Assembly (NCBI RefSeq): GCF_000599985.1
Contig: NZ_CP007445.1
Location: 62,001-126,000 of the forward strand
DNA from: Gilliamella apicola
GTDB lineage: Bacteria; Pseudomonadota; Gammaproteobacteria; Enterobacterales; Orbaceae
Direction of reading: 5' to 3'
DNA: 64,000 bases
Part shown: positions 49,782-60,269 of the stretch, one piece after another
Layout of the letters: each line of letters opens with the position of its first letter
Numbering within the stretch: the stretch's first letter is position 1
Made by a program: the position numbers and the translations under genes
The notes under the pieces: model-generated
Seen by the model: the letters and a program-made list of their open reading frames with translations, nothing else
Told to the model about the DNA's origin: nothing
Databases searched by the model: none

Positions 49782-51119
49782 CTAATTTGATGCTTTAACT
49801 GCTTCAGCGATTTGTTCTGCCAGTTTTTGTACTTCAGCAGCATCATTACCTTCAACCATAACGCGAATAAGTGGTTCTGTTCCTGATTTTCGAATCAAAA
49901 CACGCCCATGAATACCAAGTTCTTTTTCGGCTTGTTCAATGGCTAATTTAACATTAGGATTTGTTAATGGATCATGTTTGCCAGCAAATCGTACGTTGAT
50001 TAATACTTGTGGCATCATGGTCATGCCACTACATAAATCAGCTAATGACATATTATTACGCACCATTGCGGCTAATACTTGTAAACCCGCAACAATACCA
50101 TCACCAGTGGTGGTTTTATCTAATAATAAAACGTGACCAGAGTTTTCAGCACCTAAGCGCCAATTTTTTTCAAGCATTTTTTCAAGTACATAACGATCAC
50201 CAACTTTAGCGCGTACAAATTGAATACCCAAATTTTTAAGTGCGATTTCAAGTCCTATATTACTCATTAGTGTACCAACAACGCCACCTTTTAATTGACC
50301 TTGCCTTAATGCTTCACGAGCAATAATATAAATAATTAAATCACCATCAATTTTATTCCCTTTATGATCAACCATGATAATGCGATCACCATCACCATCG
50401 AGGGCAAATCCTAAATTAGCTTTTTCATCAATAACACATTTGGCTAATGCTCTAATATCTGTTGCTCCACAATTATCATTGATGTTAACTCCGTCGGGTT
50501 CACAGCCTATCTCTATCACATTTGCACCAAGTTCACGTAAAACTTTAGGAGCAATATGATAAGTTGCACCGTTAGCACAATCGACGACTATTTTTAAACC
50601 AGCTAAACTTAAATCATGATCAAAAGTACTTTTACAAAATTCAATGTAACGACCTGCTGCATCGGTAATACGGCTTGCACGTCCAAGTTGTTTGGATTCA
50701 ACGCAGTCGATCTCTTTTTCAAGCTGAGCTTCAATTTCTAATTCGATTGCATCATCAAGCTTTTTTCCTTCAGTCGAAAAAAATTTAATACCATTATCAT
50801 AAAATGGATTATGTGATGCAGAAATAACCACACCTGCATCAGCTCTAAATGTTCTTGTTAAATACGCAATAGCTGGAGTTGGCATGGGGCCTGTAAATGC
50901 AGTGGCAACACCCGCCGAAGCAAATCCTGCTTCAAGTGCTGATTCAAGCATGTAACCAGAAATACGAGTATCTTTACCAATTAATACTTTTTTAACCCCA
51001 TCTTTAGCAAGTACACAACCTGCAGCCCACCCCAGCTTAAGCGCAAAATCTGGTGTGATAGGGTACTCTCCAACTTTGCCTCGAATCCCATCAGTGCCAA
51101 AATATTTTCGATTAGACAT
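49782..51119 (-). CDS. glmM: Phosphoglucosamine mutase
   Basis: Converts glucosamine-6-phosphate to glucosamine-1-phosphate for peptidoglycan and lipid A. It is 445 residues long, as in E. coli. The active-site phosphoserine loop is [18 protein letters not shown] (near residue 102), the metal loop is [11 protein letters not shown], the sugar-binding loop is [11 protein letters not shown], and the phosphate loop is [15 protein letters not shown]. Starts FGTDGIRG. Confidence 0.97.
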   Translation of the reverse strand: MSNRKYFGTDGIRGKVGEYPITPDFALKLGWAAGCVLAKDGVKKVLIGKDTRISGYMLESALEAGFASAGVATAFTGPMPTPAIAYLTRTFRADAGVVISASHNPFYDNGIKFFSTEGKKLDDAIELEIEAQLEKEIDCVESKQLGRASRITDAAGRYIEFCKSTFDHDLSLAGLKIVVDCANGATYHIAPKVLRELGANVIEIGCEPDGVNINDNCGATDIRALAKCVIDEKANLGFALDGDGDRIIMVDHKGNKIDGDLIIYIIAREALRQGQLKGGVVGTLMSNIGLEIALKNLGIQFVRAKVGDRYVLEKMLEKNWRLGAENSGHVLLLDKTTTGDGIVAGLQVLAAMVRNNMSLADLCSGMTMMPQVLINVRFAGKHDPLTNPNVKLAIEQAEKELGIHGRVLIRKSGTEPLIRVMVEGNDAAEVQKLAEQIAEAVKASN

Positions 51120-51217
51120 TTTATTCCCTCACACTAAATTTTATTGTCGGTCTATTTCTTAAGTATAAAATCGTAATTTAAAAATTATTTTAACTAGACG
51201 TATTGTTTATAAACTTT

Positions 51218-51260
51218 TTTGTAAAAAAGTTTGAGGTTAACTATACGTTTCAGTATAAAA
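51218..51260 (-). repeat. 43-bp 3'-end element, copy 3
   Basis: On the minus strand it begins with the very first base after the tyrA stop: TTTTATACTGAAACGTAT, five bases, AACCTCAAACTTTTTTACAA. Further along, AAACTTTTTT faces AAAAAAGTTT on the same strand, so this copy can also form a bidirectional terminator-like stem. Confidence 0.85.
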
Positions 51261-52382
51261 TCATTCCCGATTATCATTAGCAAATTTTAGTAAAACCTGA
51301 CTTTCTTTAATAAAGCGCTGAGCATAATTACCAAACCACTCGGTGACATTATTAAAATTCTCAATAAATTTTGCTTTGTCGCGTTGCTCAATTAGCTCCA
51401 CCATTTCTCCGAAACATTGATAATAACGTTTGATTAATTCAATATTATCATCAGATGCCATAATAATATCGGCATAAAGTACCGGATCTTGTGCAAACAA
51501 TCTGCCTACCATCATTAATTCTAGTCGATAAATAGGGGAGGATAGAGCAATCAATTGTTCTAAATCGGCTTGTTCTCGCTGCAAATTTACGCCATACGAA
51601 AAAGAGGTAAAATGGCGTAAAGCTTGAATAAATGACATACATTTATCATGCTTTTTGGCATCAATTGCACATAAGTTGGCACCCCAAATGCGCATTTGTT
51701 CAATTAACCATTCATATTTAGCTGGTTCACGCCCTTCACAATAGACAATAACTTGTTTCGCTAAATTCGGAACATCAGGACCAAACATCGGGTGCAATCC
51801 AACGACAGGGCCAGAATGCTTTTTGAGCATAGCTTCAAGCGGTTTCACTTTTATTGACGTAAAATCGGTTAAGATACAATCTTTAGGTAGTTGTGGTAAT
51901 TGATTGATGATTTCACAAGTTTTGTTAATTGGTACTGTGACAATCACAGCAGCTGCATCAGCAACTACTTCGGCTGCTTGATGCATGGTTTTAGAACCTA
52001 AGGTTTTAACATGGTAACCAGACAGGGTGAATAGGCGGGCAAATAATCTACCCATTTGTCCATTACCCCCAACGATAACGATAGAGCCTTGACCGGTATA
52101 GACCTTTTTAAAACCTTTGTCATTTTCATGTATGTATGATTCACGCATTAAACGGCGTAATATATCTTCAATTAAAGCAGATGATACGCCAATATTTTCA
52201 GCTTCTTGTCGCCTTTTGGCTAACATTTCTGCTTCACGCTTGGGATCGTAAATAGGAATACCGTGTTTGCTTTTTACATCGCCAACTTCGGCAACTAAAG
52301 CTAATCTTTTATTAATTAGAGATAAAATTGATTTATCGACTTCATCGATTTTATCGCGCAAGGCAAGTAATTCCGTAGACAT
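51261..52382 (-). CDS. tyrA: Chorismate mutase / prephenate dehydrogenase (T-protein)
   Basis: Bifunctional tyrosine pathway enzyme of 373 residues, the same as E. coli. The AroQ-type chorismate mutase domain ([20 protein letters not shown]) covers residues 1-90. The NAD-dependent prephenate dehydrogenase follows, with the dinucleotide loop [18 protein letters not shown] and [10 protein letters not shown]. It lacks the aroF partner found before it in E. coli, and I see no TyrR box upstream. It diverges from xthA. Confidence 0.96.
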   Translation of the reverse strand: MSTELLALRDKIDEVDKSILSLINKRLALVAEVGDVKSKHGIPIYDPKREAEMLAKRRQEAENIGVSSALIEDILRRLMRESYIHENDKGFKKVYTGQGSIVIVGGNGQMGRLFARLFTLSGYHVKTLGSKTMHQAAEVVADAAAVIVTVPINKTCEIINQLPQLPKDCILTDFTSIKVKPLEAMLKKHSGPVVGLHPMFGPDVPNLAKQVIVYCEGREPAKYEWLIEQMRIWGANLCAIDAKKHDKCMSFIQALRHFTSFSYGVNLQREQADLEQLIALSSPIYRLELMMVGRLFAQDPVLYADIIMASDDNIELIKRYYQCFGEMVELIEQRDKAKFIENFNNVTEWFGNYAQRFIKESQVLLKFANDNRE

Positions 52383-52498
52383 ATTCGGTTATTCCTTTTC
52401 TCACAAATGATAACTGTTTCTGTAATAGCTTAACAGTATAACGTATTTTTGGTAGTATGGGACTATTGCAACCTTAATTCCAATACAATAAATTCATC

Positions 52499-53305
52499 AT
52501 GAAAGTTATTTCTTTTAATATTAATAGTCTTCGGGCTCGAATCCATCAATTAGCCGCCATTATCGATAAGCACCAACCGGATGTAATAGGTCTACAAGAA
52601 ACCAAAGTTCATAATGATCAGTTTCCAGTTGAAGATCTTGAGCAGTTCGGTTACTACTTAAATTATCATGGACAAAAAGGGCATTATGGTGTAGCGCTGT
52701 TAACTAAGCAAAAGCCACTTTCAGTAAAATGTGGTTTTCCAACTGATAGCGATGATGCCCAATGTCGATTAATTATGGCTCAGTTGCCAACCAGCCAAGG
52801 TGAGTTAACAGTAATTAATGGTTATTTTCCACAGGGTGAAAGTCTGCATCATGAGATCAAATACCCTGCAAAACGTAAGTTTTATCAAGATTTGATTGAT
52901 TATTTAAAGCAACAACAATTAAGTGATCAGCTTTGCCTGATTATGGGCGACATGAATATTAGCCCAACTGATTTGGATATTGGCATTTCAGATGATAGCC
53001 GTAAACGTTGGTTGCGAACTGGTAAATGTTCATTTTTACCTGAAGAGCGAGAGTGGATGAACAATTTATTGTCGCTTGGATTTGCTGATACTTATCGTAA
53101 AGAACATCCAACAAAACAGGAATATTCTTGGTTTGATTATCGCTCTAAAGGCTTTGATACTCATACTGGATTAAGAATTGATTTGATTTTAGCAAGTGAA
53201 AAATTGATGACGCATTGCCAACAAACAGGCATTGATTATGATATTCGCGCTATGGAAAAACCATCTGATCATGCGCCAATTTGGGCACAATTTGATTTAG
53301 TTTAA
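52499..53305 (+). CDS. xthA: Exodeoxyribonuclease III
   Basis: AP endonuclease and 3'-phosphodiesterase in base excision repair, 268 residues as in E. coli. Metal and catalytic residues are in [31 protein letters not shown] and the terminal [12 protein letters not shown]. It lies 31 bases before xseA, so the two nucleases are probably cotranscribed. Confidence 0.97.
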   Translation: MKVISFNINSLRARIHQLAAIIDKHQPDVIGLQETKVHNDQFPVEDLEQFGYYLNYHGQKGHYGVALLTKQKPLSVKCGFPTDSDDAQCRLIMAQLPTSQGELTVINGYFPQGESLHHEIKYPAKRKFYQDLIDYLKQQQLSDQLCLIMGDMNISPTDLDIGISDDSRKRWLRTGKCSFLPEEREWMNNLLSLGFADTYRKEHPTKQEYSWFDYRSKGFDTHTGLRIDLILASEKLMTHCQQTGIDYDIRAMEKPSDHAPIWAQFDLV

Positions 53306-53336
53306 ATGAGTGACTATATAATAATAGAGGAATAGT

Positions 53337-54686
53337 ATGCAGCATAATAGTTCGATTCTATCGGTTAAAGATCTTAATCAAATGGTGAAAGATCTTCTTG
53401 CTGATGCTATTGGTCAAATTTGGCTGATGGGTGAAATTTCTAATTTTTCTCGCCCAGCTTCTGGGCATTGGTATTTCACCTTAAAAGATGATACAGCTCA
53501 AGTTCGTTGTGCCATGTTTCGCAATAGTAATTTTCGTGCTGGATTTACACCACAAAATGGTCAACAGGTATTGGTTAGAGCAACTGTGACTCTTTATGAA
53601 GCACGAGGTGAATATCAACTTGTTATTGATAAAATCCAACCTGCTGGCGCAGGATTATTGCAACAAAAGTTTGAACAATTAAAACAAAAATTATTTGAAG
53701 AAGGTTTATTTGAATCTATTTATAAACAATCATTGCCTGAAAATATTCGTACTGTTGGCATTATTACTTCTTCAACTGGGGCAGCATTACATGATATTTG
53801 TCAGATCTTAAAACGACGTGATCCAAGTTTGCACTTAATTATCTATCCCACGCAAGTACAAGGCACAGAAGCTGCTGCACAGATCGCTAAAATGATTCAA
53901 ATTGCCAACGCTCGTCAAGAATGTGATGTGTTAATTGTTGGTCGAGGTGGTGGCTCACTCGAAGATTTATGGTCATTTAATGAGGAAGTGGTCGCAAGAG
54001 CGATTTTTGCTAGCCAATTACCAGTTGTCAGTGCAGTGGGACATGAAATAGATTTTACCATAGCCGATTTTGTTGCTGATGTCAGAGCGGCTACTCCATC
54101 CGCAGCAGCAGAATTAGTTAGTCGCGATTGTTTAGAACAGATTAGACGGATTCAAGTTCAAGAACAGCATTTATCTATGGCAATGGATTATTATTTAACT
54201 CGACGTCGTGAAATGCTCAATAAGTGGCGTCACCAATTGCAGACTCAACATCCTCAAGCCAAACTAGCAAAAAAGTTAAATCGATTACTTTCTTACCAGC
54301 ATGCTTTATATGAAAATATGCAGCAATATTTACTCAAACAGTCAAATCGTCATAATTTTTTAGATAAACAATTGTTACGACTATCACCTCAAAATAATAT
54401 TACCTACTTAAGTCAAATAATTTACCAAAAACGTCAGCAACTTGTTAATTTTATTCAGCAAAAAATAACTGAGTCACGACATCAATTTGTTTTACAAACC
54501 TCGAAACTCAATAGTGTCAGTCCACTTGCGACATTAGAAAGAGGATACTCTGTAACAACCGATCAACAAAATATGGTGGTGCGTCGTGTTGAACAAGTAA
54601 ACGTAGGCGAGGTTATAACAACCAGATTAGCTAATGGTGAATTAATTAGTCAAATTATTGATATACAAGATAAATATCATCATTAA
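53337..54686 (+). CDS. xseA: Exodeoxyribonuclease VII large subunit
   Basis: Single-strand DNA nuclease subunit, 449 residues (E. coli 456). The N-terminal OB-fold (IWLMGEISNFSRPASGHWYF) is followed by the catalytic domain with GIITSSTGAALHDI, GRGGGSLEDLWSFNE and VVSAVGHEIDFTIADFVAD. A long coiled coil and a C-terminal segment with LERGYSVTTD follow. The small subunit xseB is not adjacent, as in E. coli. Confidence 0.97.
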   Translation: MQHNSSILSVKDLNQMVKDLLADAIGQIWLMGEISNFSRPASGHWYFTLKDDTAQVRCAMFRNSNFRAGFTPQNGQQVLVRATVTLYEARGEYQLVIDKIQPAGAGLLQQKFEQLKQKLFEEGLFESIYKQSLPENIRTVGIITSSTGAALHDICQILKRRDPSLHLIIYPTQVQGTEAAAQIAKMIQIANARQECDVLIVGRGGGSLEDLWSFNEEVVARAIFASQLPVVSAVGHEIDFTIADFVADVRAATPSAAAELVSRDCLEQIRRIQVQEQHLSMAMDYYLTRRREMLNKWRHQLQTQHPQAKLAKKLNRLLSYQHALYENMQQYLLKQSNRHNFLDKQLLRLSPQNNITYLSQIIYQKRQQLVNFIQQKITESRHQFVLQTSKLNSVSPLATLERGYSVTTDQQNMVVRRVEQVNVGEVITTRLANGELISQIIDIQDKYHH

Positions 54687-54904
54687 TGCCAATTTTTAAA
54701 TTATGATTAATTTAATGTTTATTTATTAAAAATAGATATAAACGGTAATTATAATTTTCTCTGATCTAGTTTTTTGACATACATAAAATAATGAGTTAAG
54801 GCAAATTGAATATTTTAGCGTATGATAAAATTGTACCTTAAGCCGTATTAACTATATAATATTGTTGGTATTAACTTTAATAATAAGAAGAGAACAAACC
54901 AATT

Positions 54905-56575
54905 ATGCATCACCCCATAGGAATTGATTTAGGTACTACAAATAGTTTAATTTGTGTCTGGCAAGATGGTAAACCAATACTTATTCCCAACTCAATCGGT
55001 GAAGTTGTTACTCCATCAGTAATAAGTGTTGATGACGATGATTCTATTTTAGTTGGGCGTGCTGCATTGTCGCGCTTAACAACTCATCCAAGTCGAAGTG
55101 CAGCTGCATTCAAACGATTTCTTGGTTCTAATAAAGTATTTGAATTAGGTGACAAGAAATTTACGCCAACTGAACTTTCTGCCATGGTGCTAAAATCTCT
55201 TAAGGCCGATGCCGAAGCGTTTTTAAAACAAGAAATACACGATGTAGTGATTTCTGTTCCTGCTTATTTTAATGATGAACAACGCAAACAGACACGTTTT
55301 GCTGCAGAATTAGCAGGTTTAAATGCTGTACGTTTAATTAATGAACCAACCGCAGCGGCTATGGCATATGGATTACATGAAGAGCAATCAGGTAATACTT
55401 TAGTTTTTGACTTAGGTGGTGGTACCTTTGATGTGACCGTACTGGAATATGCTTTGCCGATTATTGAAGTACATGCATCTGCTGGAGATAACTATTTAGG
55501 TGGTGAAGATTTTACCGATGAACTGGTTAAAGCCTGTTTAAGTGATTGGAATCTTAAAAAGCAAGACATACCAGTTGATGATTATGCACGTTTATTAGAT
55601 TTAGCGGAACAATTAAAATGTAAGTTAAGCGGTGATGAATTACACAAATTAACTTGGTTTTGGCAAGATAAGCAGTGGGAATTTTCTTTAAATGAAAATC
55701 GAGCTAAAACGCTATGGTTACCACTTCTTAATCGTTTACGTTCGCCTATTGAACAAGCCTTAAATGATGCGCGCTTAAAGCCTAACCAGCTTGAACATAT
55801 TGTGTTAGTCGGTGGCTCATCACAACTCGGTGTGGTGCGTGAGCTGGTAACGAAATTATTTGGTAAATTGCCTTATCGTCATATTAATCCTACCACGATT
55901 GTGGCTCAAGGTGCTGCTGTTCAAGCTGCTTGTAGGTTACGTAACGCCGATATTGAAGAGGTTATTTTAACTGATGTGTGTCCTTATACGTTAGGTATTG
56001 AAAGTAGTTCAGGTAATGTTGGTGGATTATTTGCACCGATTATTGAGCGCAATACCATTGTTCCCACCTCGAAAGTAAAAACTTTTTATACGGTGCATCC
56101 GCAACAGAAGATTATTGGTATTTCGGTTTATCAAGGCGAAAGTCCACGCGTAGAAAATAATGTACTGATAGATCAGTTTGAAGTACCTGTAACTCCGATG
56201 GAGAAAACACAAGGTATTGATGTTCGCTTTAGTTATGATTTGAATGGTTTGTTAGAAGTTGATGTGGTTGTTCTTGAAACCGGTATTAAACATGGAAAAG
56301 TTATTGATCATAGCCCAATAGGTTTAACTGATAAACAAAAACAAGAGAGCCATGAACGATTAAAATCACTGAAAATTCATCCTCGTGATGAGATGCCAAA
56401 TCGGACTTTATTAGCTAGATTAGAACGAGCGTGGGCGCAATCATTAGGTGATGAAAGGGCATTAATTGGATCTTATATTGAAGCTTTTATTGAGGTATTA
56501 AATCAGCAAAATTCAGAAGAAATTAATGAAATGCGTTGTGAAATAGAAGCAAATCTACAAGAACTCAATCGCTAA
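54905..56575 (+). CDS. hscC: Hsp70-family chaperone HscC
   Basis: Specialised Hsp70 of 556 residues, the same as E. coli HscC and about 80 shorter than DnaK. It has [38 protein letters not shown] and [13 protein letters not shown] in the ATPase domain, a substrate-binding domain, and a shortened C-terminal lid. Its clients are poorly known. It faces a J-domain protein gene and a DUF1266 gene, the same company it keeps in E. coli (djlC, ybeU), which supports the name. Confidence 0.93.
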   Translation: MHHPIGIDLGTTNSLICVWQDGKPILIPNSIGEVVTPSVISVDDDDSILVGRAALSRLTTHPSRSAAAFKRFLGSNKVFELGDKKFTPTELSAMVLKSLKADAEAFLKQEIHDVVISVPAYFNDEQRKQTRFAAELAGLNAVRLINEPTAAAMAYGLHEEQSGNTLVFDLGGGTFDVTVLEYALPIIEVHASAGDNYLGGEDFTDELVKACLSDWNLKKQDIPVDDYARLLDLAEQLKCKLSGDELHKLTWFWQDKQWEFSLNENRAKTLWLPLLNRLRSPIEQALNDARLKPNQLEHIVLVGGSSQLGVVRELVTKLFGKLPYRHINPTTIVAQGAAVQAACRLRNADIEEVILTDVCPYTLGIESSSGNVGGLFAPIIERNTIVPTSKVKTFYTVHPQQKIIGISVYQGESPRVENNVLIDQFEVPVTPMEKTQGIDVRFSYDLNGLLEVDVVVLETGIKHGKVIDHSPIGLTDKQKQESHERLKSLKIHPRDEMPNRTLLARLERAWAQSLGDERALIGSYIEAFIEVLNQQNSEEINEMRCEIEANLQELNR

Positions 56576-56600
56576 CTATTATAGATTTTACCAGATTATT

Positions 56601-56635
56601 TCCCCCTTCTATACGAATCAAAAAGGGGGATTTTT
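56601..56635 (+). terminator. Terminator of hscC
   Basis: TCCCCCTT (56601-56608) pairs with AAGGGGGA (56623-56630), then TTTTT. Confidence 0.85.
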
Positions 56636-56642
56636 ACGTAGT

Positions 56643-59333
56643 TTAGTTTTCCTCTGTCTTTTTTTCTATTGGTGGTCCATAGCGATTGGTTCTTTTAAAT
56701 TCTAAAAACCAACATGGTAATAACATTAGAGGTAGCATAAGAGCTGTTTTAGCAAAATATAAAGGTTGTCCTTTATCTGTATCGTTAATACGTCGTTTGA
56801 TAGCAAAAAGAGTATTAATTGCTATCAATGTCAAAATGACACAACTTGTTATATTATTGAAATCATTTTTACTTAAAAACTGAACCATCGTAATCGATAA
56901 AATTAGCTGTACTATAAAGCCCTGTGTATTTGTGCGTCCATTCCAACGCCAAAATTGCCACCATTTGTTTTGAGGTAGAGATTGTGAATTAAGCCATTTT
57001 TGATTTTCAATATTTTTTGCCAAAAGTAATGCCGCACAGAGTCGTAATACTAAATCGTTATCACTATCATCTTTAAATTCATCTAACATTTTTAGTTCAT
57101 CATTGTCACATACGCCATATTGATTAGATAAGCGTTTAGCAAGTGATGTGATTTCGCCTACTTGTTTGGTATAGTTGTACCTATTTTTGTTGATTGATAA
57201 AGGAAAATTCCAATTATTTTTTAAACTGTTTGCTATTTTTTGTAGATCTTTATTATCACCAACCAGTTTTTGTAAAGTTTGATCTAATTTTGCTTTTTGT
57301 TCGGGTTTGTTTAATACAATCAGATTCAACAATATCAAATACACTGGATTTTTTTTAGCTAATTTTAGTGTCCATTGTTGTTCTATTTTTTGTTCTATTT
57401 TTTGTTCTATATCACTAAAATCGATGTAGTTAGGATCATCAATAAACCATTCCATTGAATCTGGATAATTGTTTAAAATACAATTAATGAGCTTGCTGTC
57501 ATTATCAATTAGGTTGTAAAGTTCAGTTTCATTTTGCCAATTACCATGTTTAAATATTTCTATTAACGGTTTAAGTTTGTCATCATCCTTTACAGTAAAA
57601 TTATTATTTTCTTGCTGTAGATATATAGCGACAGTAGTCGGTTGGTTAACAGTAGCTAAAACTAATAAACAATGATGAAACCATTGCCAATACGCATTTT
57701 TATTATTCGTTTTTGTTGATGCATCTGGCGGTTCGGGTAACAAGTAATATTCCATGAATTCTAGATATATAGCCCAATCAAACATTTCCATATTTGAATA
57801 ATGAAAGCTATGATATAAATGTAATTTAGCAACGTGAGGAAGCTCTTGGAATCTATCTAACCATAAACGACCATATAAAACTAGGTCACCATCTTCATCT
57901 GGATCGAATTTTTTTGGTAACAAGGCATTTTTATTATCATCAAATAGCCATGCCTTGAACTCTTGTATAGGTTTGAGTTGTTTAAGCCATGTAAGATGTT
58001 GTCGTGCTTGGCGCTTTAAATGATGCAAAATAAATTGTTCAAATGGATCATTACTTTGCTCATCTAAAATTTCTTGTAACAATATTTCGTTACCATGGCG
58101 CAACATCACAGCATGCCGATATAATCGATATAATCGACGAGAACCGTCATCGCGTAATAATATTGATAGAACTTGTCGGTAACTCCAGTTTACGCTTAGA
58201 CTCCAATTGACAAAATCAACAATTTCTTTTGGATAGCTGTCGATATCATCTATTCCTGATAATCGTGCCGTTGTGGTTGTGGTTAATTGCGGAATTGTGT
58301 GCAGATAAATTTCTGTTTTATCGGTGTCAATACAGTGGCTATTATTTAATGCCATAATTAATAAAGGGAAGTAATCTTTTTCAAAATAGACGCACCAACC
58401 CGCTATCCAACTTTCTGCTTTTTCTTGATAATGCCCAGAATAATATAAATCTAACCAAGATTGTAATGCATTATATTTGTCTTCAAGCAACGTATATTGA
58501 ATGGCGGCAATATATTTCCAATCAATAATAGTTTGCTCATCTTGATCATTTTCAGCAATGCATTTTAAAGCATAATCCAAGATAAATTGATTTTTCATGT
58601 TTGCTTCACTATGCCAAAAAGCAAATTCAAGCATTAATTTTTTATCATCAGGAAGATAAAATACAGTATCTTGTGATAGAAACATATAAACGTCGTCAGG
58701 TCTACGTTCCCAATATACCCATTTAATAGAATAAATATAATCAATGGTAGCATTTTGTAATGCTTTGTTGGTTGTGGGCAAACTCGTGTAATCAAATAAA
58801 TCACCACGTTCGATGTGATTTAAATAACTATCAAATATTTGAAAGTCATCGGTGAACTTTGTCATTAACTGCTGACGCCAACGTAGGTTATCAGCTAGAA
58901 TTTTGACACATGATTCTGAGATATTTGTTGTCTCATAGCTTAGATTTAGTAATCGCCACTTGACTGAATCAATAACCGACATAGGGTAATCATAAAATGA
59001 ACCAATAAATTTTTGCCATTCATCTACTTTATAGCAGCGTTGGGGATCTTCTAATAGAGCTTGGTAAGCGTTGTAAATTTCATTTGCTTGAATTTGTTCT
59101 TCTGTTAGTTGTGGTGCTGATTCTTTTTCCGTTTGTTGAGTTGTTGTATCAACAGCTGTTTCAGGTGACTTTGCATAACTTATTGCTGATTCGTAAGCTT
59201 CGCGCAATGCTTTAAATCCATCAGGATCCGTTTCTGGATGATATAAGGGTAGCTTTTCACGATATACTTGCCGGATAAGTGCGGTATCTGTAGTTTGTTC
59301 GATGCCTAATAATTCCCAAAAATTTGTACTCAT
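56643..59333 (-). CDS. Large J-domain protein with C-terminal membrane segments, HscC partner (DjlC/HscD-like)
   Basis: 896 residues. The N-terminal J-domain (NFWELLGIEQTTDTALIRQV, then DPDGFKALREAYE) has HPE at residues 32-34 in place of the usual HPD. A long helical region follows, with a small IEQKIEQKIEQQ repeat. The last 100 residues contain two to three membrane helices and an end, KRRINDTDKG...RTNRYGPP, that recalls DUF805 proteins. E. coli DjlB and DjlC are about 480 residues, so this form is nearly twice as long. Start ATG 59333 overlaps the upstream stop (ATGA); the longer frame uses TTG. Confidence 0.82.
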   Translation of the reverse strand: MSTNFWELLGIEQTTDTALIRQVYREKLPLYHPETDPDGFKALREAYESAISYAKSPETAVDTTTQQTEKESAPQLTEEQIQANEIYNAYQALLEDPQRCYKVDEWQKFIGSFYDYPMSVIDSVKWRLLNLSYETTNISESCVKILADNLRWRQQLMTKFTDDFQIFDSYLNHIERGDLFDYTSLPTTNKALQNATIDYIYSIKWVYWERRPDDVYMFLSQDTVFYLPDDKKLMLEFAFWHSEANMKNQFILDYALKCIAENDQDEQTIIDWKYIAAIQYTLLEDKYNALQSWLDLYYSGHYQEKAESWIAGWCVYFEKDYFPLLIMALNNSHCIDTDKTEIYLHTIPQLTTTTTARLSGIDDIDSYPKEIVDFVNWSLSVNWSYRQVLSILLRDDGSRRLYRLYRHAVMLRHGNEILLQEILDEQSNDPFEQFILHHLKRQARQHLTWLKQLKPIQEFKAWLFDDNKNALLPKKFDPDEDGDLVLYGRLWLDRFQELPHVAKLHLYHSFHYSNMEMFDWAIYLEFMEYYLLPEPPDASTKTNNKNAYWQWFHHCLLVLATVNQPTTVAIYLQQENNNFTVKDDDKLKPLIEIFKHGNWQNETELYNLIDNDSKLINCILNNYPDSMEWFIDDPNYIDFSDIEQKIEQKIEQQWTLKLAKKNPVYLILLNLIVLNKPEQKAKLDQTLQKLVGDNKDLQKIANSLKNNWNFPLSINKNRYNYTKQVGEITSLAKRLSNQYGVCDNDELKMLDEFKDDSDNDLVLRLCAALLLAKNIENQKWLNSQSLPQNKWWQFWRWNGRTNTQGFIVQLILSITMVQFLSKNDFNNITSCVILTLIAINTLFAIKRRINDTDKGQPLYFAKTALMLPLMLLPCWFLEFKRTNRYGPPIEKKTEEN
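57380..57414 (-). repeat. Imperfect 12-bp tandem repeat in the J-protein gene
   Basis: Three units of TTTTTTGTTCTA type (plus strand) encode IEQKIEQKIEQ. In frame, so unit number can vary without breaking the gene. Confidence 0.75.
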
Positions 59334-60028
59334 GACCAATCATACTCCCTTAATGATTCTGGTTTTTCGAGTTCTTCAATATCAATGTACCAAGGTAGGC
59401 GATTGCAAGGTGAATCTTCGTCGCTAATTAATATTTTCATAGTACGCGTTTGCGATGCTCTAGTTAATTCACAAAGTAAAGCTTCAAGATCTTCTTTATT
59501 GTTAATTGATTCCCAAAATTGAAATCCAACTGACCAAGCAGCAAAGTAGTTATGCCAAGATTTATAAAAATATTGAGAACGTGAAGCAATTTTTGTAAGA
59601 ATCCATAGCGCTTCGTCTTCGTTAATATATTTGTTGGTTGTACCATTTCGTAGTATATATGCCATACGTGCATAATCCCAACTACGAATTCCACCAATAC
59701 CGCATACGCAAAAAGTTTGTTCAACAAATTTCATTAGAACTTTTTGATAATCGTCTTGCTCTTGACAGTAATTACGCCAATCAGCTTCGGAAGATCGGCA
59801 GTATATTGAATAATAGCGAGATAATAGTGTTGCATGTCCATCATCAACCATATCAAAAACACAATTAAGTAGAGTTTCGCGAGAATTAATTCCCCAACTT
59901 TTGTTCAAATCTACAAAATCCTGTTCGGGAATAAAGTATGCTGAAGTATAACTTGCACCATTATCTTTATTTAAAGCAACCATTGGCGCGGACAAACCAT
60001 ATAGCCAATCAATACTGTCTTGATTCAT
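59330..60028 (-). CDS. DUF1266 protein (YbeU/YbeR-like)
   Basis: 232 residues, no signal peptide. The DUF1266 domain is recognised by LNKSWGINSRETLLNCVFDM, followed by DDGHATLLSRYY, and by RSWDYARMAYILRNGTTNKY, then EALWILTKIASRSQ and SWHNYFAAWSVGFQFWES. The function is unknown. E. coli YbeR and YbeU belong to this family and flank djlB, djlC and hscC, so the three genes here form the same neighbourhood. It overlaps the J-protein gene by four bases (ATGA), implying coupled translation. Confidence 0.85.
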   Translation of the reverse strand: MNQDSIDWLYGLSAPMVALNKDNGASYTSAYFIPEQDFVDLNKSWGINSRETLLNCVFDMVDDGHATLLSRYYSIYCRSSEADWRNYCQEQDDYQKVLMKFVEQTFCVCGIGGIRSWDYARMAYILRNGTTNKYINEDEALWILTKIASRSQYFYKSWHNYFAAWSVGFQFWESINNKEDLEALLCELTRASQTRTMKILISDEDSPCNRLPWYIDIEELEKPESLREYDWS

Positions 60029-60269
60029 ATTTTACTTCCAATAATTCCAAATATTAGACCATATTAATGACATTAGATTTTATCAGAAAAAACAACCGCT
60101 ATTAGTAATAAAATAGAACAATTTTTAATTAATTTATATTCGATTATTGTGAGTCGTTTTTATCATAGTGTAAAACATAAAATTGTTTTGCAAATCATTA
60201 TCAAAAAGGCATAATAACAGCGTTTTTAGTATTTGATTATTACAATGTGGTAAATTGTAAGGAGTAATA

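Noticed and set aside
52383..52498. TyrR box between tyrA and xthA
   Set aside because: No TGTAAA-N6-TTTACA sequence is visible in the gap.
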